The notes: generated by a model not told the origin, from the letters alone. Numbered from the stretch's first letter, positions 39,678 through 48,784 are shown. The stretch is DNA of 64,000 nucleotides from Paludibacterium paludis (GCF_018802605.1 NZ_CP069161.1:992001-1056000); one strand, 5' to 3'. Made by a program: numbers and translations.

Positions 39678-41068
39678 TCAAACGCATTGCTTGCCTGGCG
39701 GGTCTCGCGGTGGCGATGTCCGCGGGCGCGGCCGAACCGATGGCAGCGGGGTTGATTGTCAAATACCGCGATGCCAGGGGGGTCAGGGCTTTGGCTCTTT
39801 CCGCGCCCCCCGTAGGCGACGAGGTACGGGCGCGTGCCGCGTCGGTGAAGTCTCTGGCGCGCCGCCTGGGATCTTCGATCGATTACCGCGGCATCATACC
39901 GAGCGGAGCTCTGGCCTTCGCGTCGCGCAGACCCATGAAACTGAGCGTTGCCCTGGCCCTGAGCCGCAACGTCAGCCAGGACGCCGCCGTTGAGTACGCG
40001 GAGCCGGATCTCCTGCTCAAACCGCTGTCGGTCTCGTCTCACGCGCGGTTTGCCGGACAATGGGCCCTGCACGGCAGTACCATGGCGGGCGGGGCGCTGA
40101 ATGTCGCCGATGCATGGCGCATAACGCGTGGCGGCGGCGTGACCGTCGCGGTGCTCGACAGCGGGTATCGGCCGCACCGGGACCTCGCACGCAATGTTCT
40201 GCCCGGCCATACCTTTATTTCCGATGCCGACAATGCGCGCAACAGCGTCGGGCGCGAGGCGGGCGCCGTGGATCCGGGAACGTACCGGGCGGAGGACGAA
40301 TGCGATGCGGACTCGCCGGCGTCTGACAGTAACTGGCACGGTACCCAGGTGGCGGGAATCATCGCGGCCAATGGCGCGGTGGCGGGGGTGGCGCCCGAGT
40401 CGCGCATCCTGCCGGTCCGCGTGCTGGGGCGTTGCGGTGGAAAAATCAGCGATGTGGTCGCCGCCCTGTACTGGGCCGCCGGCCTGCCCGTTGCCGGCGT
40501 GCCGGACAACACCAGCCCGGCGCGCATCGTCAATCTGTCGCTGGGCGCCGAGCTGCCCTGCATGCATTCGATGCGCAGAGCCATCGCCGATCTGTTCCGG
40601 CGGAATGTGCTGGTGGTCGCGGCGGCCGGTAACGCGGCGCGCAACGCACGCAATTCGATGCCGGCAAGCTGCCCGGGCGTGCTGAGTGTCGCGGCGTCGG
40701 ACCGCAACGGCAATATCGCCTATTACTCCAATTACGGGGCAATGGTATCCATGACGGCACCGGGGGGCGATCAGTCCCGCGGTCCGGATGAAGGGATTCT
40801 GGTGGTGTCCAACGATGGCCGGACCGTGCCCGGCGGGGACAGTTACGACCATTCCCAGGGCACGTCGATGGCGGCGCCCCATGTCGCGGGCGTCGCGGCG
40901 CTGGCCCTTGCCGCCAACCCGGCGCTGACGGCGGCCGACCTGAGAAACCTGCTGATCCGTACCGCCCGCCCGGCACCGGGGGCGTGCCCGGGATGCTCTG
41001 CGGGGATTGTCGATGCCGCCGCGGTGGTCGGGGAGGCGGCAAGGCGACGTTCCGGGACGGTCAGATAA
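39674..41068 (+). CDS. Secreted S8-family (subtilisin-like) serine protease
   Basis: A 464 aa protein with a signal peptide (cleavage near AGA-AE), an N-terminal inhibitor-like propeptide (about 25-110) and a subtilase domain. The catalytic triad is visible: Asp in VAVLDSGYRPHRDL, His in NWHGTQVAGIIAANG and Ser in QGTSMAAPHVAGVAAL. Six cysteines suggest disulfides. It has no C-terminal autotransporter or other anchor, so the product is likely periplasmic or secreted by type II. It is translationally coupled to the RCC1-like lipoprotein. Confidence 0.93.
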   Translation: MIKRIACLAGLAVAMSAGAAEPMAAGLIVKYRDARGVRALALSAPPVGDEVRARAASVKSLARRLGSSIDYRGIIPSGALAFASRRPMKLSVALALSRNVSQDAAVEYAEPDLLLKPLSVSSHARFAGQWALHGSTMAGGALNVADAWRITRGGGVTVAVLDSGYRPHRDLARNVLPGHTFISDADNARNSVGREAGAVDPGTYRAEDECDADSPASDSNWHGTQVAGIIAANGAVAGVAPESRILPVRVLGRCGGKISDVVAALYWAAGLPVAGVPDNTSPARIVNLSLGAELPCMHSMRRAIADLFRRNVLVVAAAGNAARNARNSMPASCPGVLSVAASDRNGNIAYYSNYGAMVSMTAPGGDQSRGPDEGILVVSNDGRTVPGGDSYDHSQGTSMAAPHVAGVAALALAANPALTAADLRNLLIRTARPAPGACPGCSAGIVDAAAVVGEAARRRSGTVR

Positions 41069-41648
41069 AGTTCCCGTCGGCAAAGCGCAGGTTGACCGTC
41101 GTATCGTTGAACAGCCCGGCGTTGTGCCGGGCCTTCTCCGAAAGGAGGCGCAGCAGCACGGCCTTGCCAAGGTCGTCGCTATTGAGCGCGCCGGGTTTGT
41201 CATTGCCGACAAGGCGCAGTTTCACGGCTTCCCGCCAGGGCCCGGCTCCCTGGTAAAAGGGCAGCAACGGCCTGTCGCAGGTGAACAGCGCGATATCGGC
41301 GTCGCTGTGCAAGATGGCGCGGGTGGCGGTGCCGACGACTTCGCGGCCCAGACCTCGCCCCCGATGATCCGGGTCGGTGGCCACGCAGCTGAGCCCCGCC
41401 GCCTGGAATATCTCCTCCCCGTGGTGAAGCGGAAATCGTACGACCGCCGCGTAACTCACGACCCGGCTGCCTTCCATGACGAAGAAGCTGAGTGCTTCGA
41501 GCGCCGGATCATGCATGGGCGCCTCATCGGGCTCCAGCTCCGGATACACCCGCTCCTGCAGCGCCGCGAAGGCGAGACGCAGATCCGCAGAGGCATGCTG
41601 GTAGGGAAGACAGTATGGAGTCATGATGGTGTGATCGGAGTTGCCCAT
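41061..41648 (-). CDS. GNAT-family acetyltransferase, AAC(2')-like pattern
   Basis: A 195 aa GNAT protein with acetyl-CoA motif LSCVATDPDHRGRGLGREVV and LFTCDRPLLPFYQGAGPWRE. The latter resembles the region of aminoglycoside 2'-N-acetyltransferases, but that is only a similarity of pattern. An alternative start eight codons in (MTPYCLPYQ) is possible. The 3' end overlaps the protease gene on the opposite strand by eight bases. Just beyond its 5' side the IS256-family element begins. Confidence 0.78.
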   Translation of the reverse strand: MGNSDHTIMTPYCLPYQHASADLRLAFAALQERVYPELEPDEAPMHDPALEALSFFVMEGSRVVSYAAVVRFPLHHGEEIFQAAGLSCVATDPDHRGRGLGREVVGTATRAILHSDADIALFTCDRPLLPFYQGAGPWREAVKLRLVGNDKPGALNSDDLGKAVLLRLLSEKARHNAGLFNDTTVNLRFADGNFI

Positions 41649-41761
41649 GTCCGGCCAACATTGTGCCTGAATTGTGAGCCAAGGGCGATCTACGTGACGC
41701 GCGTTTTGGTTGAGTCCGTCAAGATGGGGTAACTATTTCGGCCTGAACTCCGGTCAGATTT

Positions 41762-41773
41762 GTGGTTTACATC
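41762..41773 (+). repeat. IS left inverted repeat
   Basis: GTGGTTTACATC; its inverse with two mismatches is at 43050-43061, at the other end of the element. Confidence 0.65.
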
Positions 41774-42966
41774 CCCAATAGCGGGGGTGTGCTATCGGTT
41801 AACGCCTCGGCAGGCTCCGCCATCGAATGCTGCGGCATATAGCGATTCTGTCGCTGCCATTCTTCGTTCTGCTCCATCAACACCGCGCCAATCAAGCGCC
41901 GGAGACTGGCTTCGTTCGGGAAGATCCCGACCACGTTGCTGCGGCGTTTGATTTCCTTGTTCAACCTCTCCAGCGTATTGGTCGAATGGATCTTGACCCG
42001 GTGGGCCGCCGGGAAGTCCAAGTGCGCCAGCACGTCATATTCGGCGTCATCCATGATCGCCGCGGCCTTGGCGAACTTCGGTCGTAGCTCATCGGCCACT
42101 TGTCGCCAGGCCTGGTGGGCGCGGCTTGCGCCGGGCTGCTGGAACACCTGCCGGATCAGCGTACTGACCAGCCCCTGGTGCGACTTCGGCACGCACACCA
42201 GGACGTTGCGCATGAAGTGCACGCGGCAGCGCTGCCAGGTGGCGCTAAACACCTGGGCGATCGCGGCTTTCAGCCCTTCGTGGGCGTCCGAGATCACCAA
42301 CTTCACGCCGGAAAGACCGCGCTGGCGCAGCCCACGCAGGAACTCGATCCAGAATTCCTTGGCCTCGGATTCACCGATGCCCAGCCCCAGAATCTCCCGC
42401 CGGCCATCCTGATTCACCGCGCAAGCCACTATGGCGGCGACCGACACCACCCGTCCGCCCTTGCGCACCTTCAGGTAGGTCGCGTCCAGCCACAGATACG
42501 GCCATTCGCCCTCAATGGGACGCGTCAGAAACGAGTCAACGCGTTCATCGATGCCTTTGCACACTTCAGAGACTTGGCTCTTGGAGATGCCGGTCATGCC
42601 CATCGCCTGCACCAAATCATCGACCTTGCGGGTGGAGACGCCATGGATCCATGCCTCCTGGATCACCGCGGCCAACGCTTGTTCCGATAGTCGCCGAGGC
42701 TCCAGGGATGACGGGAAATAGCTGCCTTGGCGCAGTTTCGGCACATGAAGATCCAAAGAGCCCAGCCGCGTGTGCAGCATGCGATCACGATAGCCATTGC
42801 GGTAGGCCTGGCGTTCGCCGTTACGCTCGTGTAGATCGGCACCAATCTGGTGGCTGACCTCGCATTCCATCAGGTCCGCCAGAATCGACTCCACCAGGGA
42901 TCGTAAAAAGTCACCCCCGCCCTGTTGCTTGAAGCGGTCGATAAATGCCATGCTGTCATGGGTCAT
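41767..42966 (-). CDS. IS256-family transposase
   Basis: A 399 aa Mutator/IS256-type transposase. The DDE catalytic region is visible: LWLDATYLKVRKGGR (first Asp), KLVISDAHEGLKAAI (second Asp) and the late Glu in TNTLERLNKEIKRRSNVVGIFP. The signature QRCRVHFMRNVL also fits. I start at ATG 42966 (MTHDSMAFIDRF). The gene appears intact, so the element may be active. Confidence 0.95.
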   Translation of the reverse strand: MTHDSMAFIDRFKQQGGGDFLRSLVESILADLMECEVSHQIGADLHERNGERQAYRNGYRDRMLHTRLGSLDLHVPKLRQGSYFPSSLEPRRLSEQALAAVIQEAWIHGVSTRKVDDLVQAMGMTGISKSQVSEVCKGIDERVDSFLTRPIEGEWPYLWLDATYLKVRKGGRVVSVAAIVACAVNQDGRREILGLGIGESEAKEFWIEFLRGLRQRGLSGVKLVISDAHEGLKAAIAQVFSATWQRCRVHFMRNVLVCVPKSHQGLVSTLIRQVFQQPGASRAHQAWRQVADELRPKFAKAAAIMDDAEYDVLAHLDFPAAHRVKIHSTNTLERLNKEIKRRSNVVGIFPNEASLRRLIGAVLMEQNEEWQRQNRYMPQHSMAEPAEALTDSTPPLLGM

Positions 42967-43049
42967 CGGGTTCTCCGTTTTGGTAAGGGTTGGTCTTCGC
43001 AAAATCAACCTTACCGGAGTTCTTCGATGGCCATCTACCATTCCGCCTG

Positions 43050-43061
43050 ATTTACACCACT
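43050..43061 (+). repeat. IS right inverted repeat
   Basis: GATTTACACCAC, the inverse counterpart of 41762-41773, near the right end of the element. Confidence 0.65.
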
Positions 43062-43097
43062 TCCGTGGACTCTATCCGCGTTTTCTATTATTGCGAT

Positions 43098-43502
43098 TCA
43101 GCTCTGGTTTATCTGACGGGTTTGCCCTGTTTGAGGGGATGGCATCAATAATGGCGTTACGTTGGGTTTCATTCCCAAATTTGATATCTTGGCTGCTTTC
43201 ACATTGTTTTCGTGTTTTTTACTTAGTTCATTTGCTACTCGAAATACGGTGACTAGTGGTTTGAAACGATAAGGTGCGGCTTGGTTTGCGAGTTTATAAC
43301 CATATTTTGTGAAAGATTTTTTGTATTTATCGAGAGTGTTGTCAGATAGCTGGATGTTATTGTCACTAGCCGTGCATGGAGCCATATTCGGCTCGCTATG
43401 AGCTTCCAACATGTTATGCACATATGGGGCGATGCCATTGTTATGGGTGTCAGCCTGCTGAATGCGCTGGTTGGCGGTAGAAGAGGGATAAATGAAAGGC
43501 AT
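43098..43502 (-). CDS. AT-rich orphan ORF
   Basis: A 134 aa open frame of clearly lower GC than the chromosome. The product is rich in Asn, Ser and Lys (LDKYKKSFTKYGYKLANQ, RFKPLVTVFRVANELSKKHE) and has no signal peptide or recognised domain. Its composition and place beside the IS256 element suggest horizontally acquired DNA. It may be a complete small gene or a remnant. Confidence 0.45.
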   Translation of the reverse strand: MPFIYPSSTANQRIQQADTHNNGIAPYVHNMLEAHSEPNMAPCTASDNNIQLSDNTLDKYKKSFTKYGYKLANQAAPYRFKPLVTVFRVANELSKKHENNVKAAKISNLGMKPNVTPLLMPSPQTGQTRQINQS

Positions 43503-43587
43503 AGGGGCTCCTTGATCGTCAGGCTGTGCGATGAGTGCAGTACAGATTTAGCTGGACTCGGCAGTCGTTGTTTGTCGTGAGATTCTC

Positions 43588-43854
43588 ATGGAAAACCCTA
43601 TAACCTTCTTCCAAAAAATGCTTTTTTCTCTCGACTTGCCGCCAACCTTCGATCTGGTGCAGCCGGACGGGGCAAAAGCGTTGTATCGGGATATGCAGAG
43701 GCTGCGGGAGGAGCGGCTCGTGCGGGGCGCCCCCAACGTGGCCGATAATGCCGATGACAGCACCGATTACCTCATGCGCGCGCGCTCCTCTACCGGCGGT
43801 TATTTGTCAAAACCGTTCACGGACGACATCGAGTTGCCGCTGAAGCTCGGCTGA
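43588..43854 (+). CDS. Hypothetical protein, possibly a fragment
   Basis: An 88 aa open frame (MENPITFFQKMLFSLDLPPT, then a charged helix RDMQRLREERLVRGAP). No family is recognised. GTGAGA upstream is a weak ribosome binding site. Its last 55 bases run antisense over the 3' end of the oxidoreductase gene, which argues for caution. Confidence 0.35.
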   Translation: MENPITFFQKMLFSLDLPPTFDLVQPDGAKALYRDMQRLREERLVRGAPNVADNADDSTDYLMRARSSTGGYLSKPFTDDIELPLKLG

Positions 43855-44621
43855 TCCAGATGGATGCCGAAGCCAGTTTCTCCGGGGAGGAGATCCGGTC
43901 TCAGTGTCAGTTCAGGAATCAGGTAGTAACCGGCATTCTGTTTGCGAAATGGAATGGGGGCGTCCGTCCAGAGTGAATCCAGCCGTTGCCCCAGCTCTTC
44001 GCTCACCGTTGCGAATCCGGCTTCGCCAAGCTTGCCTGTGCGGTAGACCACATAGGGTGGCAGGACCTCGAATCCCGGGTAGAACAGAATGCCGTGCTGG
44101 ATAGAGAATGTCGTCGATGGCGCCGTTGATGCCTCGTGGCGCATAGTGAGATGCCCAGCCACCGACCGTGACCACCAGCATGGCGCGCTTGCCGGCCAGC
44201 AGCCTTCTCCATAGCGAATTCCCCAGCGTGTGTCGGAATGCTCCCCAATACCGTAGGCAAAGCCGCAGGCATAGACACGTTCGACCCACCCTTTGAGGAT
44301 GGCCGGCATCGAGAACCACCACAAGGGAAACTGCAGTATCACGGCATCGGCCCAGCGCAGTTTGTCCTGTTCTTGTTCAATGTCGGAGCGCTGCGTGCCG
44401 TTTTCGTACACGTCTTGCGAATCGCGTGACGGGTCTAAACGGATCTCTTTTCTCGCTACCGTGTTGTCAGCCGCATCCAGTACGGCCTTCCAGTCCATCG
44501 CGTATAAGTCGGACACCTGAACGGTATGGCCTGCCTGCTCCAGGTGGCGGATGATGAAGTTTTTGATCGAACCGTTCAAGGAACGTGGTTCGGGATGGGC
44601 GTAAACAAGCAGTACATTCAT
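43800..44621 (-). pseudogene. NAD(P)H oxidoreductase (quinone reductase type) with two compensating frameshifts
   Basis: A flavodoxin-fold NAD(P)H dehydrogenase of the MdaB/NQO1-like family, starting MNVLLVYAHPEPRSLNGSIK at 44621. The flavin site (LQFPLWWFSMPAILKGW) and C-terminal QHGILFYPGFEVLPPYVVYR are in frame. Between residues about 140 and 173 the frame reads CWPASAPCWWSRSVAGH, where the family has LAGKRAMLVVTVGGW. That correct peptide is found in another frame at 44200-44105. A loss of one base near 44200 and of about five near 44105 would explain this and keep the ORF open. The protein core is scrambled, so it is probably non-functional, unless the indels are sequence errors. Confidence 0.75.
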
Positions 44622-44708
44622 GGCATGGTGACTCCACCGGAAAAGGGAATCACGATAGGCCCGTACAATGTATAGTTGAAATGAATTTTTATTACGCCAG
44701 CTATTCCT

Positions 44709-45230
44709 ATGAACAATGCCTTGCGCCAACTGGATCTGAATCTCCTGGTAACGCTCGATGCCTTGCTTGCCGAGCATAATGTGACCCGAGCCGCCGAGCG
44801 CCTGCATCTGTCCCAGCCTTCGGTCAGCGTGCAGTTGGCCAAATTGCGGAATGTGTTCGACGATCCCTTGCTGTTGCCCGGTCCGCGCGGCATGCGACCC
44901 ACCGCTCGTGCCGATGAGCTAAGAGAACCTCTGCGTCAAGCGCTGGACGCGCTGGAGCGAGCGGTCACACCCGGGCGTGTCTTCGACCCGGCTCTCGCGA
45001 GTCACACCTGGCGTGTCGCCGCGACCGACTACGGCGCTTCAACAATCCTGTTGCCAGCCCTGGCCGACTTGCGCGAGGCGGCGCCCGGTACGCGGTTGAC
45101 GCAGGCGGTGCGTGCGTGTCTTGAAGGGGCTTGGGACGCGTGTTTGAGGACATGGATTCATGCCCATGTCGAGGCGTATGTCCAGACTTGCCGCAAGCAT
45201 GATATCGTCATGTATAAGCTAAATAAATAA
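44709..45230 (+). pseudogene. Truncated LysR-family regulator
   Basis: A LysR regulator with an intact helix-turn-helix (LDALLAEHNVTRAAERLHLS, QPSVSVQLAKLRNVFDDPLL) and linker. The effector domain begins (HTWRVAATDYGASTILLPAL) but breaks off near residue 130, followed by an unrelated tail (ACLRTWIHAHVEAYVQTCRK) to a total of 173 aa instead of about 300. It is divergent from the oxidoreductase gene, the usual LysR layout, so it was probably that gene's regulator before a deletion or insertion removed its 3' half. Confidence 0.75.
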
Positions 45231-45425
45231 TGGCTTTATCAAATAGTTAAATAATGTCATTCTTGACCCGTTGCAGGAAATCCTCGAGAGGGGGCGGGCT
45301 CCGCCGGAGCTTGGGTAACGGGTGAACCAAGGGGTGTGGCGCTGCTGATTTATTACGGATTGTGCTTGTGACACGTGCCGACCTGTCTCGGACATACCGC
45401 ACTTATCCCCTATATGGAGACTGTT

Positions 45426-46040
45426 GTGGAGAAGATCGACTTCAAAAAACGTAATAAGGCGCTATACCAACCACCGACAAAAGAGTTTGTCTTGATCGAC
45501 GTTCCGACAATGCAATTCGTGATGATCGACGGTGAAGGCGACCCCAATACCGCGGACAGCCATCGAAAGGCCATCGAATGGCTGTATTCGGTCAGCTACG
45601 CCATGAAGTTCGCCGCCAAAGCCGGCGCCGGCCAGGATTATGTCGTCCCGCCGCTGGAGGGGTTATGGTGGGCTGACGACCCGCAGAGTTTCGTCGACCG
45701 GCGCAAGGATCAATGGCGATGGACCATGATGATCATGGCCCCGGACTTTATCGATCAGACCATGTTCCAGGATGCGGTCGCCAAAACATCGAAAAAATTC
45801 GGCGCGCCTCCGACAACGCTGAGACTGGCGGCTTACCAGGAAGGACCTTGTCTCCAGACGATGCATATCGGCTCGTACGATGACGAAGGTCCGACCCTTG
45901 CGCGATTGCACGATGAAATCATGCCGTCGCGAGGCTATGGATTCGCCGGCCCTCACCACGAAATCTATATAGGTGATCCGCGCAAGGTCGAACCCTCGAG
46001 ACTGAAGACGATTCTGCGTCAGCCGGTGCGGCCGGCTTGA
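45426..46040 (+). CDS. GyrI-like small-molecule-binding domain protein
   Basis: A 204 aa stand-alone GyrI-like (SHS2) protein of the type MEKIDFKKRNKALYQPPTKE with FVMIDGEGDPNTADSH. These proteins bind small, often toxic molecules, and some hydrolyse or sequester them. I start at GTG 45426 because GGAG lies six bases before it and the product then opens exactly as the family does; the in-frame ATG 45414 has no ribosome binding site. It stands in the accessory zone beside broken genes. Confidence 0.82.
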   Translation: MEKIDFKKRNKALYQPPTKEFVLIDVPTMQFVMIDGEGDPNTADSHRKAIEWLYSVSYAMKFAAKAGAGQDYVVPPLEGLWWADDPQSFVDRRKDQWRWTMMIMAPDFIDQTMFQDAVAKTSKKFGAPPTTLRLAAYQEGPCLQTMHIGSYDDEGPTLARLHDEIMPSRGYGFAGPHHEIYIGDPRKVEPSRLKTILRQPVRPA

Positions 46041-46077
46041 GTGGATGAATCCCGCTCAAGCCGTCGCCCTGCCACGG

Positions 46078-46512
46078 TCAGGCGTACATCTCATTCAGTT
46101 GTCGCTGCATTTCTTCGCCTGATACTTGTTTCTTGTGCGTGGCGATGGTCCAGGTATTGCCGAACGGATCGATCACGCGGCCTTCGCGCGAGCCGAAAAA
46201 CATATCGGTCACCGGGCTCAATTCCTTGGCGCCTTCCTTGATGGCCAGCGCGAACGTGGCATCCGAGTCGGGGACGTAGATTTGCGCCAGCAAGGGCTGC
46301 TCCGGCCAGCCTTCCATCGATTCGCCCAGGTTGATGCGCGAGTCGCCGAATTTCAATTCGCAGTGAACCACCTTGCCGTCCGGTGTGTTCAGGCGCAGCA
46401 GTTCTTCCGCACCGAACACTTTCTGGTAAAACTTCACGGCATCGGCCACGCTGCTGACGATGCTGTTTGGAGTGATGGTGCTGACGCCTTCAGGTTTTCC
46501 TGTGGTATTCAT
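46078..46512 (-). CDS. VOC-family protein (PhnB-like)
   Basis: A 144 aa glyoxalase/bleomycin-resistance-fold protein with two beta-alpha-beta-beta-beta units. Features are SVADAVKFYQKVFGAEELLR, INLGESMEGWPE and VIDPFGNTWTIATHKK, the last typical of PhnB-like members. These are metal-binding or ligand-binding proteins of varied function; no substrate can be named. Confidence 0.85.
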   Translation of the reverse strand: MNTTGKPEGVSTITPNSIVSSVADAVKFYQKVFGAEELLRLNTPDGKVVHCELKFGDSRINLGESMEGWPEQPLLAQIYVPDSDATFALAIKEGAKELSPVTDMFFGSREGRVIDPFGNTWTIATHKKQVSGEEMQRQLNEMYA

Positions 46513-47037
46513 CGATCTCTCCTTCGATTAGCCAACGTGCGCAATGACATGGCAATCGCTGCCATGGAATAAATATCCATGGTGGACCTGACCTTTGCAA
46601 GAACAGATTGCCGGCGACTGACTGACGAAGCTGGCATGCTCTTGCATGGATGCCCTGCCAGCCAAGTCGTCGGCCCTGGAAAATGCCTGCAACCTGCATG
46701 AGCAGAGCGATTCATGAGCATCTCACCGATGCTGAACGTCGGGAAATCAACATACTGACCACAGAAGCCCGCGGAAAATCGAGGGATAACCCCATGGTTA
46801 TCGACTTTTTTTCCGTGCGTACCTGGACCCGATGATCGGCCTGAGTCACCCCTTGGCGATATGGGCGAACCGGCTGCCTTGATGCGGGACGAAGCGGTGC
46901 GGGCTCCAGGCATGTGAGCGCCAGACTTTCCGCATGGAGTATTCCTTCCCATTTCATCTGATATTCACTATATCGAGATGTTTCTTGGTTACGTTGTTTA
47001 AATACAATTTATTGTGTATTAAATTGCTTTTTTGTTG

Positions 47038-47054
47038 GATAAACAACATTTATC
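47038..47054 (+). promoter_or_regulatory. Possible HipB operator
   Basis: GATAAA, five bases, TTTATC: an inverted repeat about 85 bases before hipB and upstream of its -10. HipB-type antitoxins bind such palindromes and repress their own operon; the assignment is inferred. Confidence 0.35.
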
Positions 47055-47091
47055 GGGAGTTATCTTGCGTGATCGACTTTACGGTTAAATC

Positions 47092-47097
47092 TATAAT
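47092..47097 (+). promoter_or_regulatory. hipB -10 element
   Basis: A perfect TATAAT 40 bases before the hipB start. The -35 is weak, as expected for an autoregulated antitoxin promoter. Confidence 0.45.
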
Positions 47098-47136
47098 TTT
47101 GTGTGTTAACGAGGAAAAGTCGTCAGGAAGTACGCT

Positions 47137-47454
47137 ATGTTGGATTTAAGCTTCAGTAAGCCCAGTGAGATCGTCAAGCGACTTTGCGAGCGTCTGCGTA
47201 CGGAGCGTCTGGCGTCGCAGATGACGCAATCCGAGGTGGCTGCCCGCGCTGGCATCGGGACCAATACCGTGTCCAATCTGGAGGCAGGGCGCAATGTCGG
47301 ATTTGAGAATATCGTCCGCGTCGCCATGGTCCTTGGGCGTACCAAAGAGCTTGAGGGCCTGTTCTTGCCGAGATTGGACAGCCTTGACGACATTCGCCGC
47401 TATGAAAACAGCGCCAATCGTCGTCGTATCAAGAGGAAGCCGGGCAATGCTTGA
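47137..47454 (+). CDS. hipB: HipB-like helix-turn-helix antitoxin
   Basis: A 105 aa Cro/C1-type DNA-binding protein (ERLASQMTQSEVAARAGIGT, NTVSNLEAGRNVGFENIV). Directly followed, with an eight-base overlap, by hipA, so it is the antitoxin and autoregulator of a HipBA pair. HipB binds and neutralises HipA. Confidence 0.85.
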   Translation: MLDLSFSKPSEIVKRLCERLRTERLASQMTQSEVAARAGIGTNTVSNLEAGRNVGFENIVRVAMVLGRTKELEGLFLPRLDSLDDIRRYENSANRRRIKRKPGNA

Positions 47455-48711
47455 GCAAGTGGACGTGTACTACGAGGGCTGGAATGAGCGGTGGCGATGG
47501 GGCACGCTGATGTCGACGACCGCTATCACTGGTCGCCCTCAGATTGTGTTTGAGTACAGCCAGGAAGCCAAGCAAAAAGGTCTGGAGCTGTCATCCTATA
47601 CGTTGCCGCTCAAGGGCGCTCAGCTGCGTCGAGGTTTTCCATCCCACCAGTTGGGTTTGCCCGGGCCTGTCTATGACGCATTGCCCGATGGGTGGGGCAT
47701 ACTGTTGATGGATCGTTTGTTCCGGCGCCGAGGTCTCAACGCGGCGCGTATCGGAGCACTGGAACGACTGGCTTACATCGGCGGCAATGCGATGGGGGCC
47801 ATGTCGTTCGAACCCGTTGCGCCTGAGGGGCTGGCGCCGCAAGTGCATATCCCGCTGGACCTGCTGGCCGCCGAAGTGCGGGAAGTGCTTCATGGGGACG
47901 GCGGGGAATTTCTGCAAAGATTGCTGCTCGTGGGGGGCGCCCTCACGGAGCCCGGCCAAAAGCACTGGTCTATCGCAACCCTCAAACCGGTGAATTCACC
48001 ACCACTGCCACGTCGGGATTTGACGCTTGGCTGGTTAAGTTCCCGGCCAGGGATGAGCATGCGGAGGTGTGTGCTATCGAAATGGTCTATGCCGAGTGTT
48101 TGCGAATGTGCCAGATCCAGACACCCGACACGCACTATTTCAGTCTGCCCAATGGACTGGCGGCATTCGCCAGCAAACGTTTTGATCGCGAAGGCGATCT
48201 GCGCGTGCCCATGCAAAGTCTCGCCGCTTTCACCGGAGCGGATTATACGTCTCCGGGAGCCTTGGACTACGTGAATTTCTTGCGCGCGACCCAGATGTGT
48301 ACCAACGATGTACGAGAGAAGTCGGTTGCCTTCGAGCGTGCCGTCTTCAATGTCGTGTTCAACAATCGGGACGATCACCCCAAAAATTTCGCCTACTTGA
48401 TGTCGCCAAGTGGCGACTGGAAACTGGCGCCGGCTTACGACGTGACCTTCTGCGAGGGGCCTGGCGGATATCACCAGATGGATGTGATGGGTGAGGCATT
48501 GGCCATCGATCGCGCCGCGATGTTGCAACTTGCTGAGGAGGCCGAGGTTTCCGCGGAGGACGCACGCAGCATCATTGACGGCATTTGCGAGGTAGGCAGC
48601 CGGTTTGCCGCAATCGCCGATAGCCTGTTTCCGCAGCTTATCACCCGGGACACCCTGCACATGATCCAAAGCCGCATCGACCAGAATGGTAGTCTGCTAC
48701 GCAAGGGTTAG
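47447..48711 (+). pseudogene. hipA: HipA-like serine/threonine kinase toxin with a frameshift
   Basis: HipA toxins phosphorylate targets such as glutamyl-tRNA synthetase to stall growth. The N-terminal part (MLEQVDVYYEGWNERWRWGT, LPDGWGILLMDRLFRRRGLN) reads in one frame and runs into nonsense after residue about 166. The sequence then continues correctly in another frame (ARPKALVYRNPQTGEF, GFDAWLVKFPARDEHAEVC) to 48711. There the kinase motifs are intact: the catalytic NNRDDHPKNFAYLM and the metal-binding WKLAPAYDVTF. One missing base near 47945-47950 explains the break. Either the toxin was inactivated or a base is missing in the sequence. Confidence 0.8.
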
Positions 48712-48784
48712 GTCGTCACGAACGCGCTGAAATGAATTGTCAAACTACTGTTCACAGAATTCCTGACACCTCCGACAATCGGAA

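Larger units (their letters stand above)
41757..43066 (-). mobile_element. IS256-family insertion sequence
   Basis: The element carries one transposase gene and matching ends. GTGGTTTACATC at 41762-41773 is the imperfect inverse of GATTTACACCAC at 43050-43061 (10 of 12 positions). Exact ends are not certain, and I see no 8-9 base target duplication. The DNA beyond the right end drops sharply in GC content. Confidence 0.85.
46513..47136 (+). other. Intergenic region before hipB
   Basis: About 620 bases without a convincing gene; the first 400 are of ordinary GC and may be a decayed gene, the last 200 are AT-rich. The AT-rich part holds the hipB promoter and a palindrome (listed separately). 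Confidence 0.5.

Noticed and set aside
45298..45310. Small hairpin GCTCC-GCC-GGAGC after the truncated LysR gene
   Set aside because: Short stem without a T run; probably chance in GC-rich DNA.
46509..46952. Open frames in the region before hipB on both strands
   Set aside because: Products are arginine/serine-rich with no pattern, start codons lack ribosome binding sites; taken as non-coding or decayed.
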